The notes: a model not told the origin generated them from the letters alone. A stretch of 64,000 nucleotides of DNA from 01-FULL-43-15b sp964472675 (GCA_964472675.1 CAYYLO010000003.1:1-64000), one strand, 5' to 3'. Positions 7,590 through 16,219 are shown, counted from the first letter of the stretch. A program made the numbers and translations.

Positions 7590-9695
7590 GTGCTGCCACC
7601 TCTTACAATACTCTACCCCACTTTTCACCCCCCCACTATCAAACTAGTTCAAACTCTAGACAAAATGGATAGGCTGCCCCTGGGCGCAAAATCTTTGGTT
7701 GTCAAAACACTAATAACGGGAGTTGTTTTGCTTTTGACTATTTTGGCCATCCTGCCCGTTTTAACGCACCTTTTCTACTCACGAGATCTAACAAGCCCCG
7801 AGAAAATAATGTATAGAAATGACACTGGGGTTATTCTTTTAGATAGAAAAGGCAGGCCTTTTTTTACATTTTCCGGCGCCAAAGATAAACAATTTGTTTC
7901 TTTAGACCAGATACCCAAAGACACACAAAATGCGTTTGTGGCTATAGAAGACAAAAGTTTTTGGGATCACAAAGGCGTGTCTTTGCGGGCAATAATTCGC
8001 TCCTCCGTAGCCAATATTTTTTCAGGTAGCTTAAGTTATGGAGGTTCAACAATTACACAGCAGTTGGCAAGAGGCGCTCTTTTGTCCAGCAGAAAAAGTT
8101 TTGTCCGCAAATATCAAGAGCTGGTTTTAGCAAGAGAAATTGAAGAAAGGTACCCAAAACAGAAAATCCTGGAAATGTATTTAAATACGGTTTACATGGG
8201 CAAGGGTTGTTTTGGGGTTGAGCAATGTGCCCAAACTTACTTTGGCAAAAATGCCAAAGACTTGAACATCGCTCAATCTGCCTTTCTTGCGGGGTTGTTG
8301 CCTGCGCCGTCAAGGCTTTCTGATCCTGCCTCTTTTCCTGAAGCTAAAAAACGGCAAAAGTTGGTCTTGCAGAAAATGCGCGAACAAAGATATATCAACC
8401 AAGACCAGGAGGGACAAGCGGGAGATGTACCGCTTGCCTTTGCAGATGGAACTCAGGCAATTGGGTATGAGGCGCCACATTTTGCTTTTTTAGTTTTGGA
8501 CCAGCTTAATAGTATTTATGGGGAAGAGTATGTAGCGCGATCCGGGTTTAAGGTGCGCACAAGTTTGGATTTAGACTGGCAAAAATATGCCCAGGAATCG
8601 GTTAGCAAAAACGTTACACTTATGGCTTCCAGAAATGTTTCAAATGGGGCTGCGGTTGTTCTTGATCCAAAGAGTGGAGAAATAAGGGCTTTGGTTGGCA
8701 GTCTGGACTGGTCAAACTCCGATTTTGGCAAAGTAAATGTAGCTACCAGCCTTCGCCAGCCAGGCTCTTCTTTTAAACCCATTTTATATGCAGCAGCTTT
8801 AGAAAACCAGGCAATTACTTTAGCTTCGGTATTGGACGACTCCCCTATTGAGATAAAAACAGCAGTTGGGCCGTATCGCCCAAAAAATTATGACGGTAAA
8901 TTCCGCGGGAAAGTTTTAGTCAGGCGGGCTCTTGCTAATTCCTTAAATATTCCGGCGGTTAAGGTTATCCAAAAAATTGGGGTGCCCCAGGCTTTATCAA
9001 TGGCTCGCCGCTTAGGTATAACCAGCCTTGATCAGGAGGACAGGTTTGGCCCCTCGCTGGCTTTGGGGACAGGTGAAGTTCAGCTTGTCCAACTAGTTGG
9101 CGCATATGCTGTATTTGCCAACGAAGGCAAAAGATCTGAGCCTACCACTATCTTGGAGATTAAAGATAAATATGGCAAACAAATTTATAATAATACAACG
9201 ATAACCGAGCAAATTTTGGATCCGCGGGTAGCGTTTTTGATTTCATCCATATTATCTGACAGCAAAGCTCGTGAAGAAGAGTTTGGCAGGCTGCTTACTA
9301 TCAGCCGGCCTGCGGCCGTAAAGACCGGGACTACCCAAACATACAGGGATTCCTGGACCGTGGGCTATACCCCAAGTTTGGTTGTGGGCGTGTGGGTAGG
9401 GAACAATAGTGGCCGTTCGATGGACCGTGTGGCAGGTTCGATGGGCGCTGCGCCAATCTGGAAAGATTTGATGGAACATTACCTTGCGGGAACAGCAATC
9501 GAAGAGTTCAAACTGCCGGAGGGGATTGTAGAACATACAATTTGTGACAAGGGAAATGTTTTAAATGAATATTTTATTTCGGGAACTGAACCGAAACAGG
9601 TTTGTATCCCCCCTTCCCCACAATTGTTGCAGCCTCCTGCTACAGTTACAACAGTTCAATCTCCGGTTGCCGCTGTTCCGCTTGACAATAATTAA
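7590..9695 (+). CDS. Bifunctional class A penicillin-binding protein
   Basis: 701 aa, GTG start. One membrane helix (about 38-60) is followed by a GT51 glycosyltransferase domain: EDKSFWDHKG with the catalytic Glu near residue 118, and GGSTITQQLARG. The transpeptidase domain has the nucleophile in SSFK near 393, SLN near 450 and KTGT near 576. It polymerises and crosslinks peptidoglycan at the outer face of the membrane. Length and order are typical of PBP1a-type enzymes. The C-terminal Pro/Thr/Val-rich tail is probably unstructured. It follows two envelope genes on the same strand. Confidence 0.95.
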   Translation: MLPPLTILYPTFHPPTIKLVQTLDKMDRLPLGAKSLVVKTLITGVVLLLTILAILPVLTHLFYSRDLTSPEKIMYRNDTGVILLDRKGRPFFTFSGAKDKQFVSLDQIPKDTQNAFVAIEDKSFWDHKGVSLRAIIRSSVANIFSGSLSYGGSTITQQLARGALLSSRKSFVRKYQELVLAREIEERYPKQKILEMYLNTVYMGKGCFGVEQCAQTYFGKNAKDLNIAQSAFLAGLLPAPSRLSDPASFPEAKKRQKLVLQKMREQRYINQDQEGQAGDVPLAFADGTQAIGYEAPHFAFLVLDQLNSIYGEEYVARSGFKVRTSLDLDWQKYAQESVSKNVTLMASRNVSNGAAVVLDPKSGEIRALVGSLDWSNSDFGKVNVATSLRQPGSSFKPILYAAALENQAITLASVLDDSPIEIKTAVGPYRPKNYDGKFRGKVLVRRALANSLNIPAVKVIQKIGVPQALSMARRLGITSLDQEDRFGPSLALGTGEVQLVQLVGAYAVFANEGKRSEPTTILEIKDKYGKQIYNNTTITEQILDPRVAFLISSILSDSKAREEEFGRLLTISRPAAVKTGTTQTYRDSWTVGYTPSLVVGVWVGNNSGRSMDRVAGSMGAAPIWKDLMEHYLAGTAIEEFKLPEGIVEHTICDKGNVLNEYFISGTEPKQVCIPPSPQLLQPPATVTTVQSPVAAVPLDNN

Positions 9696-9780
9696 CTTCT
9701 TACAAGATTTTGCAGTCGATTCTCACGGTTAGTGTGTACGCTGCTAAGGTTAAAGTATTAAGGTGGTGAGAATTTTAGAT

Positions 9781-9933
9781 ATGGCCCAACAGATTGCAGA
9801 CAAAGTAAGGGGGTTTGCTGCCCTTTCCGAAGCAGAAAAGAAATACGACCGGCGCGGACGCGCCAAACCGGTTATTAAGGCTAAGAACAGCCGCAAAAGT
9901 GTCAAAAAGGGGGATGAGTATTACGAGTGGTAA
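9781..9933 (+). CDS. Short basic protein, 50 aa
   Basis: An open frame of 50 codons from ATG 9781, behind a strong purine-rich site AAGGTGGTGAG (9760-9770). An in-frame GTG at 9766 is an alternative. The product is charged and basic (MAQQIADKVRGF..., ending KKGDEYYEW), without a membrane segment. I recognise no family; the Shine-Dalgarno spacing and lack of any competing frame argue that it is real. It follows the PBP gene by 85 nt. Confidence 0.5.
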   Translation: MAQQIADKVRGFAALSEAEKKYDRRGRAKPVIKAKNSRKSVKKGDEYYEW

Positions 9934-10013
9934 ATTCTTATTCACTACGAAAGAATTCACTCTCAGGGCAAAAAGTGCTTCTATTTAGCATACCCCTGAC
10001 TGAGTTTGGAGTA

Positions 10014-10583
10014 CTAGTTTTTCTTTAGAAGATATACCGTGTGCCCTTTTCTTTTTTTGATGGCTAACATTCGTAACTTGTATTTTCTTTCGACAAGGTG
10101 TGGAAGACGGTTTAGGGCGTTGACCACAACGACCCAAAGTTCCCCGCCGGGATTAAGAATGTCATGAGGTTTAACTATAAACTCTTCAATAATCGCCTCG
10201 TCCCCGAGTTTTGCTGGGATATTTGAAACGATTAGATCGAACGTTCTGTCCTGCACGGCTTCTATCCCAACACTGCCCAAAGCTTGAGCATTTGTTATTG
10301 CGTTTTTCTGTATGTTCTTCTCTGTGTAACGTACCGCAAGCAAATCCCGATCTATCATCCAGAATTGTGCATCGGGGATAGTTTTTGCAAGCACTATTCC
10401 GATTACTCCATATCCACATCCAATGTCTAAAATAGTTTTGGGATTATTAGGTTTTATTGCTCGGAGAAGTACGTCGGTTCCGTGATCAATGTCAAAAGTG
10501 GAAAACAACGTATTTCCGATATCAAACTTAAATTTTTTGTTGTTATATTTGCAACTAACCTCTTTTTTAAAATACACATCCAT
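10014..10583 (-). CDS. RsmC-like SAM-dependent methyltransferase
   Basis: 189 aa class I methyltransferase. Motif I is LDIGCGYGVIG (about 51-61), an acidic ribose-binding residue follows in MIDRD, and motif IV is SNIPAKLG, a variant of the SNPPFH signature of RsmC/RlmG guanine-N2 methyltransferases. It matches the C-terminal catalytic half of RsmC and lacks the N-terminal half, as small MTS-type proteins do. The substrate is probably rRNA. A TATACT box ends 6 nt before the ATG, so the transcript is probably leaderless. Confidence 0.85.
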   Translation of the reverse strand: MDVYFKKEVSCKYNNKKFKFDIGNTLFSTFDIDHGTDVLLRAIKPNNPKTILDIGCGYGVIGIVLAKTIPDAQFWMIDRDLLAVRYTEKNIQKNAITNAQALGSVGIEAVQDRTFDLIVSNIPAKLGDEAIIEEFIVKPHDILNPGGELWVVVVNALNRLPHLVERKYKLRMLAIKKRKGHTVYLLKKN

Positions 10584-10610
10584 GCCTGAAGTATATCAGG
10601 AATCAGTTTT

Positions 10611-11864
10611 TTATCGCACCAAAATCTCCTCCAATTCCTTGATTCCCCCGAAGGCGATGCGGTCGGGAATCGTGTTTTGAGTTCCCAGCATCCGTGCAGG
10701 AGTGATGACGAAGTTTCCCCAGCGCTGATTTATTTTATCTACAGCTTGGGTAAGTTTAGTTTTTTGACCTAGCTCTCCAAAAAGGTCGGGTTGAAGGCTG
10801 GTTAGCTTTTGCAGGTTAAAGCAGGATTCGGCCAAAAGAATAACAGGCTTTTTCTTTGGGCAGTTGATAAGCAGGCGGAAAACTTCTTTATAAATATCTC
10901 GCGAGTCAAAAAACGCTTTGGAGATAGTGTGACCATGATGCCACCAGTCATGGTCTTGAAAAACTAAAGATAAATGAACTCCTTGGGCTGCATACCCGGC
11001 GTTTCTTAGGCGGGAACCGGTTTTTTCGACCAGCTTTTGCAAGATAGGAGCCAGTTCTTCAGTATTGGCAAGAGGACGCGGAAGAGCAAAAGAATTACCA
11101 AAGCTTTTTCGCAAAGATTCTACATCGTCTATTTCCCAACCATGTAAGCGTACATGCCAGTAATATCCGTTAATTGAAGAAAAAGCGCTTTTGAGCCGGT
11201 GGACGGGGGCATTGTAAAAATCCATCACCGTGTGGATTCCCATACTGCCCAAACGGGCGGCGTTTCGGGCTTTGATTCCGCACAGGTCTGTAAGTTTTAA
11301 GCTCTGGAAAATCTTTTCATAATTGTTTTGATTGATAACATCTAAGCCGTCGGGTTTACGCAAACCCGCGCCCGTTTTGGCCAGGAAGCGGTTGGGAGCA
11401 ATTCCAATAGAAACTGTCAGCCAATCCCCTATTTCTTCTTTGATTCTTTTTTTTATTTCGGCAGCGACGTTGACTATACCTTTCTTGAAAGCAGGATAGC
11501 CTTCAAGATTTAACACAAACTCGTCTATAGATTTAGGGGCTAGTTTGTCGGTGTAAATTGATAAAAGTTTGCGTAAGCGAAGATGAACAGTACGGTATTT
11601 CCAAGGGTCCGGAGAAAGAACGATTAGGTTTGGATAAAGCAGTTTTCCCTCTTTGACGCGCATGCCGGTTTTGATGCCAAAACGCTTGGCTTCGATAGAC
11701 GGTGCCAAAATGCAGCCGGAGGGAGAATTGTAAGCGGCCACAGCGATGGGTTTTCCTCGCAATTTAGGATTTGCCTGCTGTTCAATTGTTGCAAAGCAAG
11801 AGTTAAGATCAATATGCAAAACACTTGGATCTTTTGGGTTGAAAGGTAATTGAAATGGTTGCAT
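10611..11864 (-). CDS. dinB: Y-family DNA polymerase (DinB/Pol IV-like)
   Basis: 417 aa from ATG 11864, one nucleotide after the stop of the upstream gene and behind GGAGAAGCGG. A start six codons earlier would overlap that gene. Palm motifs are HIDLNSCFA near the N-terminus and SIDEFVLNL near residue 105, together giving the catalytic Asp and Asp-Glu. Fingers, HhH thumb (LCGIKARNAARLGSMGI) and little finger follow in the usual order. It performs error-prone synthesis past lesions. It ends with no obvious beta-clamp motif; LQPDLFG near residue 390 could be one. Cotranscribed with a small partner gene. Confidence 0.92.
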   Translation of the reverse strand: MQPFQLPFNPKDPSVLHIDLNSCFATIEQQANPKLRGKPIAVAAYNSPSGCILAPSIEAKRFGIKTGMRVKEGKLLYPNLIVLSPDPWKYRTVHLRLRKLLSIYTDKLAPKSIDEFVLNLEGYPAFKKGIVNVAAEIKKRIKEEIGDWLTVSIGIAPNRFLAKTGAGLRKPDGLDVINQNNYEKIFQSLKLTDLCGIKARNAARLGSMGIHTVMDFYNAPVHRLKSAFSSINGYYWHVRLHGWEIDDVESLRKSFGNSFALPRPLANTEELAPILQKLVEKTGSRLRNAGYAAQGVHLSLVFQDHDWWHHGHTISKAFFDSRDIYKEVFRLLINCPKKKPVILLAESCFNLQKLTSLQPDLFGELGQKTKLTQAVDKINQRWGNFVITPARMLGTQNTIPDRIAFGGIKELEEILVR

Positions 11865-11865
11865 T

Positions 11866-12126
11866 TTAGTCCGCTTCTCCATCCGCTATCTCTTCAACTG
11901 TCCAAAAAAGGGTTTCCGTATTTAAAACCAATTTAAAATATAAAGTTGCACTCTCGACTGAAAAAACGTGCATTAATGTGCGTCCCACACGGTAAGAGTG
12001 GTGAAATCCGAGCCTGATGACTTTGTGAGTTTGTCCTTCCCAAATTACCCATCTAGGAAGGACAGAGCGGCACCTATGGTTAAAAACTAGAGCGACAGAA
12101 ACTGGAGCGCTAATCTTTTGAACCAT
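11866..12126 (-). CDS. Small conserved-looking partner of the Y-family polymerase
   Basis: 86 aa, no known domain. It is mostly beta by pattern, with KVIRLGFHHSYRVGRTL and ATLYFKLVLNTETLFWTVEEI standing out. It is transcribed first, and its stop is separated from the polymerase start by a single base, so the two are translationally coupled. A leaderless promoter (TTGACT, 18 nt, TTTAAT) ends 5 nt before the ATG. Function unknown; a regulatory or structural subunit of the polymerase is a reasonable inference from the coupling. Confidence 0.7.
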   Translation of the reverse strand: MVQKISAPVSVALVFNHRCRSVLPRWVIWEGQTHKVIRLGFHHSYRVGRTLMHVFSVESATLYFKLVLNTETLFWTVEEIADGEAD

Positions 12127-12131
12127 ACCCT

Positions 12132-12161
12132 ATTAAACACCCGAACAAAGTACGAAGTCAA
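12132..12161 (-). promoter_or_regulatory. Promoter of the polymerase operon
   Basis: On the minus strand TTGACT and TTTAAT are 18 nt apart and ATG follows 5 nt later. The spacer contains CGTACTTTGTTCG, an imperfect inverted repeat that vaguely resembles a LexA box. A lexA gene is in this window, but the match to known boxes is not exact. Confidence 0.6.
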
Positions 12162-12230
12162 CCCCGTCATGGTCAGTTATATTATTGCCTCTTGCACTTC
12201 TGCTTGTCTTTACGCTAAATTAAAAAGCTG

Positions 12231-12701
12231 ATGGCTGCCCAGGACCAAACAAACTTTCAAACACCCGAGCAAAAACTTGAGTCTTTTGGTGAAAACACGA
12301 ATAACCAAGCTGTGACTCTCCTTTCTGTTGAAAATGCAATTAAGGCAAGGCTTGCTCAAATTGAAAAACAAAAGGAAGAAACCAAAGCTTTAAAAGAGAT
12401 GGTAGATTCTTACCTTCTTAACGATCCTCTTTTTCAGGAACATGAAGAAATGGCCAAAAATGCCGCAAAACAGAGGAATGCAACTAAAAAAGCTCTTCTT
12501 TCCAAGTCTGACGCAAAGCAGATTGTGGAAAAATTGAAAATCGCGTTAGGCGAGGCAAAAGAGCTAAAAGATGGCCTGTCTTATTATTTGACACAATATC
12601 AGCAAATGACCGGACGGAACCAATTTGAAGATGAAGATGGCGAAGTCCGTGATATTGTCTACGTTGCCAAGCTCGTCAAACGCTCCGCATTTGATAAGTA
12701 A
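12231..12701 (+). CDS. Coiled-coil protein, unknown function
   Basis: 156 aa, hydrophilic and Lys/Glu-rich, with heptad-like stretches at about 28-130 (IEKQKEETKALKEMV). There is no signal peptide or membrane segment, so it is probably cytoplasmic. It is divergent from the polymerase operon. A TAAATT box lies 9 nt before the ATG, so any leader is very short. I recognise no named family. Confidence 0.7.
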   Translation: MAAQDQTNFQTPEQKLESFGENTNNQAVTLLSVENAIKARLAQIEKQKEETKALKEMVDSYLLNDPLFQEHEEMAKNAAKQRNATKKALLSKSDAKQIVEKLKIALGEAKELKDGLSYYLTQYQQMTGRNQFEDEDGEVRDIVYVAKLVKRSAFDK

Positions 12702-12750
12702 CCTCTTCTGCTCTTCTTGTTTTCTTGTCTCCAAAGTGTAACATGGATAT

Positions 12751-12987
12751 ATGCTAACGCAACAAGATTTGGAGCAGATAGAAGAACTGATTGAAGAAAA
12801 AATTGTCGAGAGAATTAGGCTGCTTCCTACTAGGGACGAGTTCTTCTCGAAAATGGACGAACTTATAACGGAGTTAAAAGCCATGCGTGAGGAGCATGCT
12901 GTTTCGAAAGGCCAGGTAATTGATCACGAGGAAAGGCTGGAAAGTTTAGAAGAAATTCATCCCCAAGGCAAACACATACCTCTTTAA
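12751..12987 (+). CDS. Short coiled-coil protein
   Basis: 78 aa, nearly all helical and acidic (LEQIEELIEEKIVERI, then LITELKAMREEHAVSKGQV). The pattern, including RDEFFSKMDEL, resembles short proteins I have seen repeatedly in Microgenomates; this is recollection, not a search. TAACAT lies 6 nt before the ATG, so the transcript is probably leaderless. Function unknown. Confidence 0.7.
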   Translation: MLTQQDLEQIEELIEEKIVERIRLLPTRDEFFSKMDELITELKAMREEHAVSKGQVIDHEERLESLEEIHPQGKHIPL

Positions 12988-12991
12988 AAGT

Positions 12992-13050
12992 AAAAAGCCG
13001 GGAAACAAGCATTTTCGTATACGTTGCACGAAAGCGCTCATCTCCCGGCT
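12992..13050 (-). terminator. Nested terminator of the 105-aa gene
   Basis: On the minus strand the outer stem AGCCGGGA/TCCCGGCT is followed by TTTTTA. The 39-nt interior forms a second stem-loop of about 10 pairs (AGCGCTTTCGT with ACGAAAATGCT). Confidence 0.65.
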
Positions 13051-13155
13051 GTGGGTTAGCACCATTGCATGGCTGCAAGTGGAGCCCCAAGCCAGGAAGC
13101 AAGCTCCTGAATTGTTCTTGTTCCTGTGAGAGAGTACGCCTCAGAAAGGTGTATC

Positions 13156-13473
13156 TCAAAGCTCATCAGACAACCTTCCGGTCTGCACAAGCCACTTTAT
13201 AAACCTCATGTGGGGCGTTGGTTCAAAAGACTGTGGCTTCGGTGGCTCCGCTCTCATCCCTTTCAGTCTCTCAGTTTCCAATCTCTCCACTTCGGCACAA
13301 AGTACCTGGCACTTTCTTTCGATTTGCCTATACGCTGTCAATGCTTCGCCAAGTGCCTCGGGATGATATGCCCCGCTGAATACACCCCTACGTGCGTTTG
13401 TGAGCCGTTCTGACGCTAACTTGAGTGCGGCAGTAGCGTCTTCCAGCTTGCTTAGAGCTTCCTCGTACGTCAT
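13156..13473 (-). CDS. Coiled-coil orphan protein, 105 aa
   Basis: The start is ATG 13473, preceded by AGAGGAGAG at a good distance; the open frame continues upstream into tRNA-His and is not used. Helical, with heptads over about 1-75 (EEALSKLEDATAALKLASERL). No membrane segment. GC content is visibly higher than in flanking genes. It has its own promoter (13512-13540) and a nested terminator. Function unknown. Confidence 0.6.
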   Translation of the reverse strand: MTYEEALSKLEDATAALKLASERLTNARRGVFSGAYHPEALGEALTAYRQIERKCQVLCAEVERLETERLKGMRAEPPKPQSFEPTPHMRFIKWLVQTGRLSDEL

Positions 13474-13511
13474 GCCCCAGGCTCTCCTCTTTGCGCAAAC
13501 TCTTAGGTTGG

Positions 13512-13540
13512 AGTATACACCCTTTGTTTTATGAAGACAA
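13512..13540 (-). promoter_or_regulatory. Promoter of the 105-aa gene
   Basis: On the minus strand, TTGTCT and TATACT are separated by exactly 17 nt. The predicted leader of about 30 nt contains the GAGGAG ribosome site. Confidence 0.65.
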
Positions 13541-13571
13541 AGGTGGTGGAGATCAGTTGGGCTTTGATATG

Positions 13572-13645
13572 GGTGGGCGACGGGAATTGAACCCGCAACC
13601 TCTGGTGCCACAGACCAGCGCTCTAACCGTTGAGCTACGTCCACC
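13572..13645 (-). tRNA. tRNA-His(GTG)
   Basis: The anticodon loop CTGTGGC gives GTG. The extra 5' G (position -1) pairs with discriminator C, the hallmark of bacterial tRNA-His. The acceptor GTGGACG/CGCCCAC has one A-C mismatch. The T loop is TTCAATT. Confidence 0.92.
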
Positions 13646-13662
13646 AAATTTCTCGCATTTTC

Positions 13663-14085
13663 TCACTGTTCGTAATCGTTCAAGTCTTCTTCCTCTTCGG
13701 TTTCGTTTTCTTGCGCCCAATCTTCCAAACTTTCTTCCCCCGCGGGGAGGGTAAATCCTTCCTCTTCTAACGCATCAGCCTCCGGATTCTTTTCTGTAGC
13801 GGGCTCGCCAGCGCCTACTTCCGGTTCTTCATCTTTACCTGATATTCTTTCTTTTTCGTGCCTGTTAATAATATCGGCCATGGTTTCGCCGCTTTGCGGT
13901 TCTTCGCCGGTTACCTCTTTAACCATTTTCCCGACATCGTCATCCATTGTAGGAATAGAAGTTGTGCCGCCAACTTCTTCTTCGCCGGATTCTGCTGGAG
14001 ATTGAGTGGGAACATGATCGCCTATTCCCTCTTCAGCAACATCTTGTCCCGGGTCAAGTCTGGTTAAGTCCTGGTCGTTTGTCAT
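13663..14085 (-). CDS. Acidic low-complexity protein
   Basis: 140 aa from ATG 14085; the open frame upstream runs through tRNA-Arg and is not used. Extremely rich in Glu, Asp, Gly and Pro, ending in EENETEEEED-type repeats, so probably unstructured. There is no signal peptide. It sits between tRNA-His and tRNA-Arg on the same strand. Function unknown. Confidence 0.55.
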   Translation of the reverse strand: MTNDQDLTRLDPGQDVAEEGIGDHVPTQSPAESGEEEVGGTTSIPTMDDDVGKMVKEVTGEEPQSGETMADIINRHEKERISGKDEEPEVGAGEPATEKNPEADALEEEGFTLPAGEESLEDWAQENETEEEEDLNDYEQ

Positions 14086-14108
14086 TTGTTTCCACCCCCT
14101 TTGCTTTG

Positions 14109-14181
14109 CGCCGCTGGCAGGAATCGAACCCGCAACCTTATCGTTAGAACCGATCTGCTCTGTCCGTTGAGCTACAGCGGC
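14109..14181 (-). tRNA. tRNA-Arg(TCT)
   Basis: GCCGCTG/CAGCGGC acceptor stem. The anticodon loop GTTCTAA gives TCT. The anticodon stem has one G-A mismatch at its outer pair. The T loop is TTCGATT and the discriminator is G. CCA is not encoded. Confidence 0.9.
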
Positions 14182-14230
14182 AAAGATACTTAATATTCTA
14201 CCATTCAAGGCCAGTTTTTTCACCTGGAGT

Positions 14231-15853
14231 CTAAGATGAGGTGTGTGCGGTTTGCCGCGCCGCTTTAACAAAGCCCACAAATAGCGGATGGGGTTGTAAA
14301 GGGCGGGATTTTAGCTCAGGGTGAAATTGTGAAGCGATAAAGAAAGGATGACTAGGTAATTCTATGACTTCAACCAATTTTCCGTCCGGAGAGGTTCCGG
14401 CAAGGACAAGCCCTGCATCCACGAACTGGTCCTTGTAAGTATTATTAAATTCGTATCTGTGTCTGTGTCTTTCACTAATTTTGCTTTTACCATAGAGTTT
14501 GCAAGAGAGAGTTTTGGGGGCAAGAATACATTCCCAGGCGCCGAGTCTCATAGTTCCACCATAGTTATGTTCCAATAACTTCTTTTGTTGATCGGTCATG
14601 ATGTGGATAACCGGATGCTTTGTCTCGGGATCGATTTCGGTTGTGTTAGCGTCTCTCCAGCCTAAAATGTTTCTGGCAAACTCAACAGTTGCCAGCTGCA
14701 TTCCGTAACAAAGCCCCAAATAAGGGATATTATTTTCTCGCGTGTACTTTATTGCTTCAATTTTCCCCTCTACCCCGCGGGAGCCAAAGCCGCCCGGAAC
14801 AATTATTCCATGATAAGCTTTCAAAATATTCGGGTTCTGTAATACTTTTTCCGAATCGATCCAACTGACAACAGGCTTAAGATTTTGGTTGTATGAGGCG
14901 TGTTTTATAGCTTCAATAACAGAAATATAAGCATCAGACAATGTAAAATGCCCGCTGGCAAAATACTTCCCAACGATGCCTATTTTTACTTCTTCTTTTG
15001 CTTCCTCTACCCTTTTTATATATTGTCTCCATTCGACCATGTCTTTCTTTGGTTGGCGCAATTTTAATTTTTTCAAAATTCTTTTTGTTAAGTTTCCTGC
15101 GTCATAATTTAAGGGCACATCATAAACATTTGACACATCCGGGGCTGAAATTATGTCTTCGGGTTCCAAACCAGTTGAAACAGCAAGTTTTTTTATTCTC
15201 ATCTGGTCCAAACCTTGCGACGAACGGGCCAATATTATATCGGGTTGAATGCCAACCGAATTTAAGTTGCGGACAGACATTTGTGCTGGTTTACTTTTCA
15301 TCTCGCCCAAAGAGGGTGGAATTGGAAGGTAAGTTATATGAACATGCAAAACGTCATTAGGTTTTTTGAGTTTCAGAAGACGATTGGCTTCCAAAAAAAG
15401 TACATTTTGGTATTCTCCGGCTGTTCCGCCGATTTCAATTAAAACTATGTCAGCATTTTTTGCTCTTCCTGCTTCTTGAATGCGGCTTAAGATTTCGTTT
15501 GTAATATATGTGACAACATCCACACATTCTCCGCCATATTCAAGGTTTCTTTCTCTTTGTAAAAACCGAATAATAAATCGAGCCTTGAGTAGCAATGTTA
15601 GTTTTATTTAAGCTTTCATTCAAAAACCTTTCGTAATGCCCCAGGTCTTGATCAGTTTCTGTTCCGTCATCCAAAACAAAAACCTCACCGTGGGCAATGG
15701 GATTCATAGTTCCAGCATCAATATTTAAATAGGGGGCCATTTTTATAGGGGCAACTTTCAAGCCCGCGCTTTTAAGGAGGAGGGAATAGATGCTGTGGCA
15801 ATCCCTTTGCCGATTCCAGAGATGACTCCGCCGGAAATAAAAATATATTTCAT
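14231..15853 (-). CDS. pyrG: CTP synthase, broken by two compensating frameshifts
   Basis: It converts UTP to CTP with glutamine as nitrogen donor. The frame starts at ATG 15853 with the expected FISGGVISGIGKGIATASI. It loses one base near 15785 (ATTCCCTCC where ATTTCCCTCC is expected), runs shifted through SLLLKSAGLKVAPIKMAPYL and NIDAGTMNPIAHGEVFVLDD, then gains one T near 15560 (TTTTT where TTTT is expected) and returns to the original frame at LQRERNLEYGGECVDV. The C-terminal glutaminase has Cys in YLGLCYGMQ and the SQFHPE motif. Restored length is about 541 aa, normal for the family. As the enzyme is usually essential, sequencing or assembly error is more likely than a true pseudogene. 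Confidence 0.9.
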
Positions 15854-16010
15854 ACGCAGTTGAAAAGAAATTCCGATTTCTTTTGTATACCACACCAATG
15901 ATGCTTTGGTAAACATCCGCATTCCTGCATTCCAGTTTTTAACTTTAAGGTGGTATAATCGAAATCAGAATTTCGCTTCAGTCTGCGATATAATCGAAAT
16001 GATTGCGAAG

Positions 16011-16090
16011 ATTTCGGGGATTGGCTCATGACGAGCGTTAGCGAGTTCATATCAGACTTTTTCGAAAAAGTCTGTTAATTGGTAGAGCGC
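16011..16090 (+). other. Interrupted 5' fragment of tRNA-Pro
   Basis: Bases 16011-16028 repeat the 18 nt that open the real tRNA-Pro (16143-16160). After an insert of about 50 nt containing the perfect hairpin CAGACTTTTTCGAAAAAGTCTG, the next tRNA segment TTGGTAGAGCGC resumes (16079-16090) and then diverges. There is no T arm. A decayed duplicate, 57 nt upstream of the intact gene. Confidence 0.6.
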
Positions 16091-16146
16091 GCGAAGCGCA
16101 AAAGTCAGTGGACTAGGGTTTAGTTTTAAACAGCGACAACTAATTT

Positions 16147-16219
16147 CGGGGATTGGCTCAGTTGGTAGAGCGCTCGCTTTGGGAGCGAGAGGTCGGCCGT
16201 TCGAATCGGCCATCCCCGA
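16147..16219 (+). tRNA. tRNA-Pro(TGG)
   Basis: CGGGGAT/ATCCCCG acceptor stem, anticodon stem CTCGC/GCGAG around TTTGGGA giving TGG, T arm GGCCG-TTCGAAT-CGGCC, discriminator A. CCA is not encoded. Confidence 0.95.

Noticed and set aside
12863..13159. 98-codon minus-strand frame after the 105-aa gene
   Set aside because: Runs through a terminator and antisense to the 78-aa coiled-coil gene.
14998..15360. 120-codon plus-strand frame
   Set aside because: Antisense to CTP synthase.
15540..15893. Separate 117-aa gene upstream of CTP synthase
   Set aside because: Its middle is the shifted part of CTP synthase; the first 35 residues are noise before the true start at 15853.
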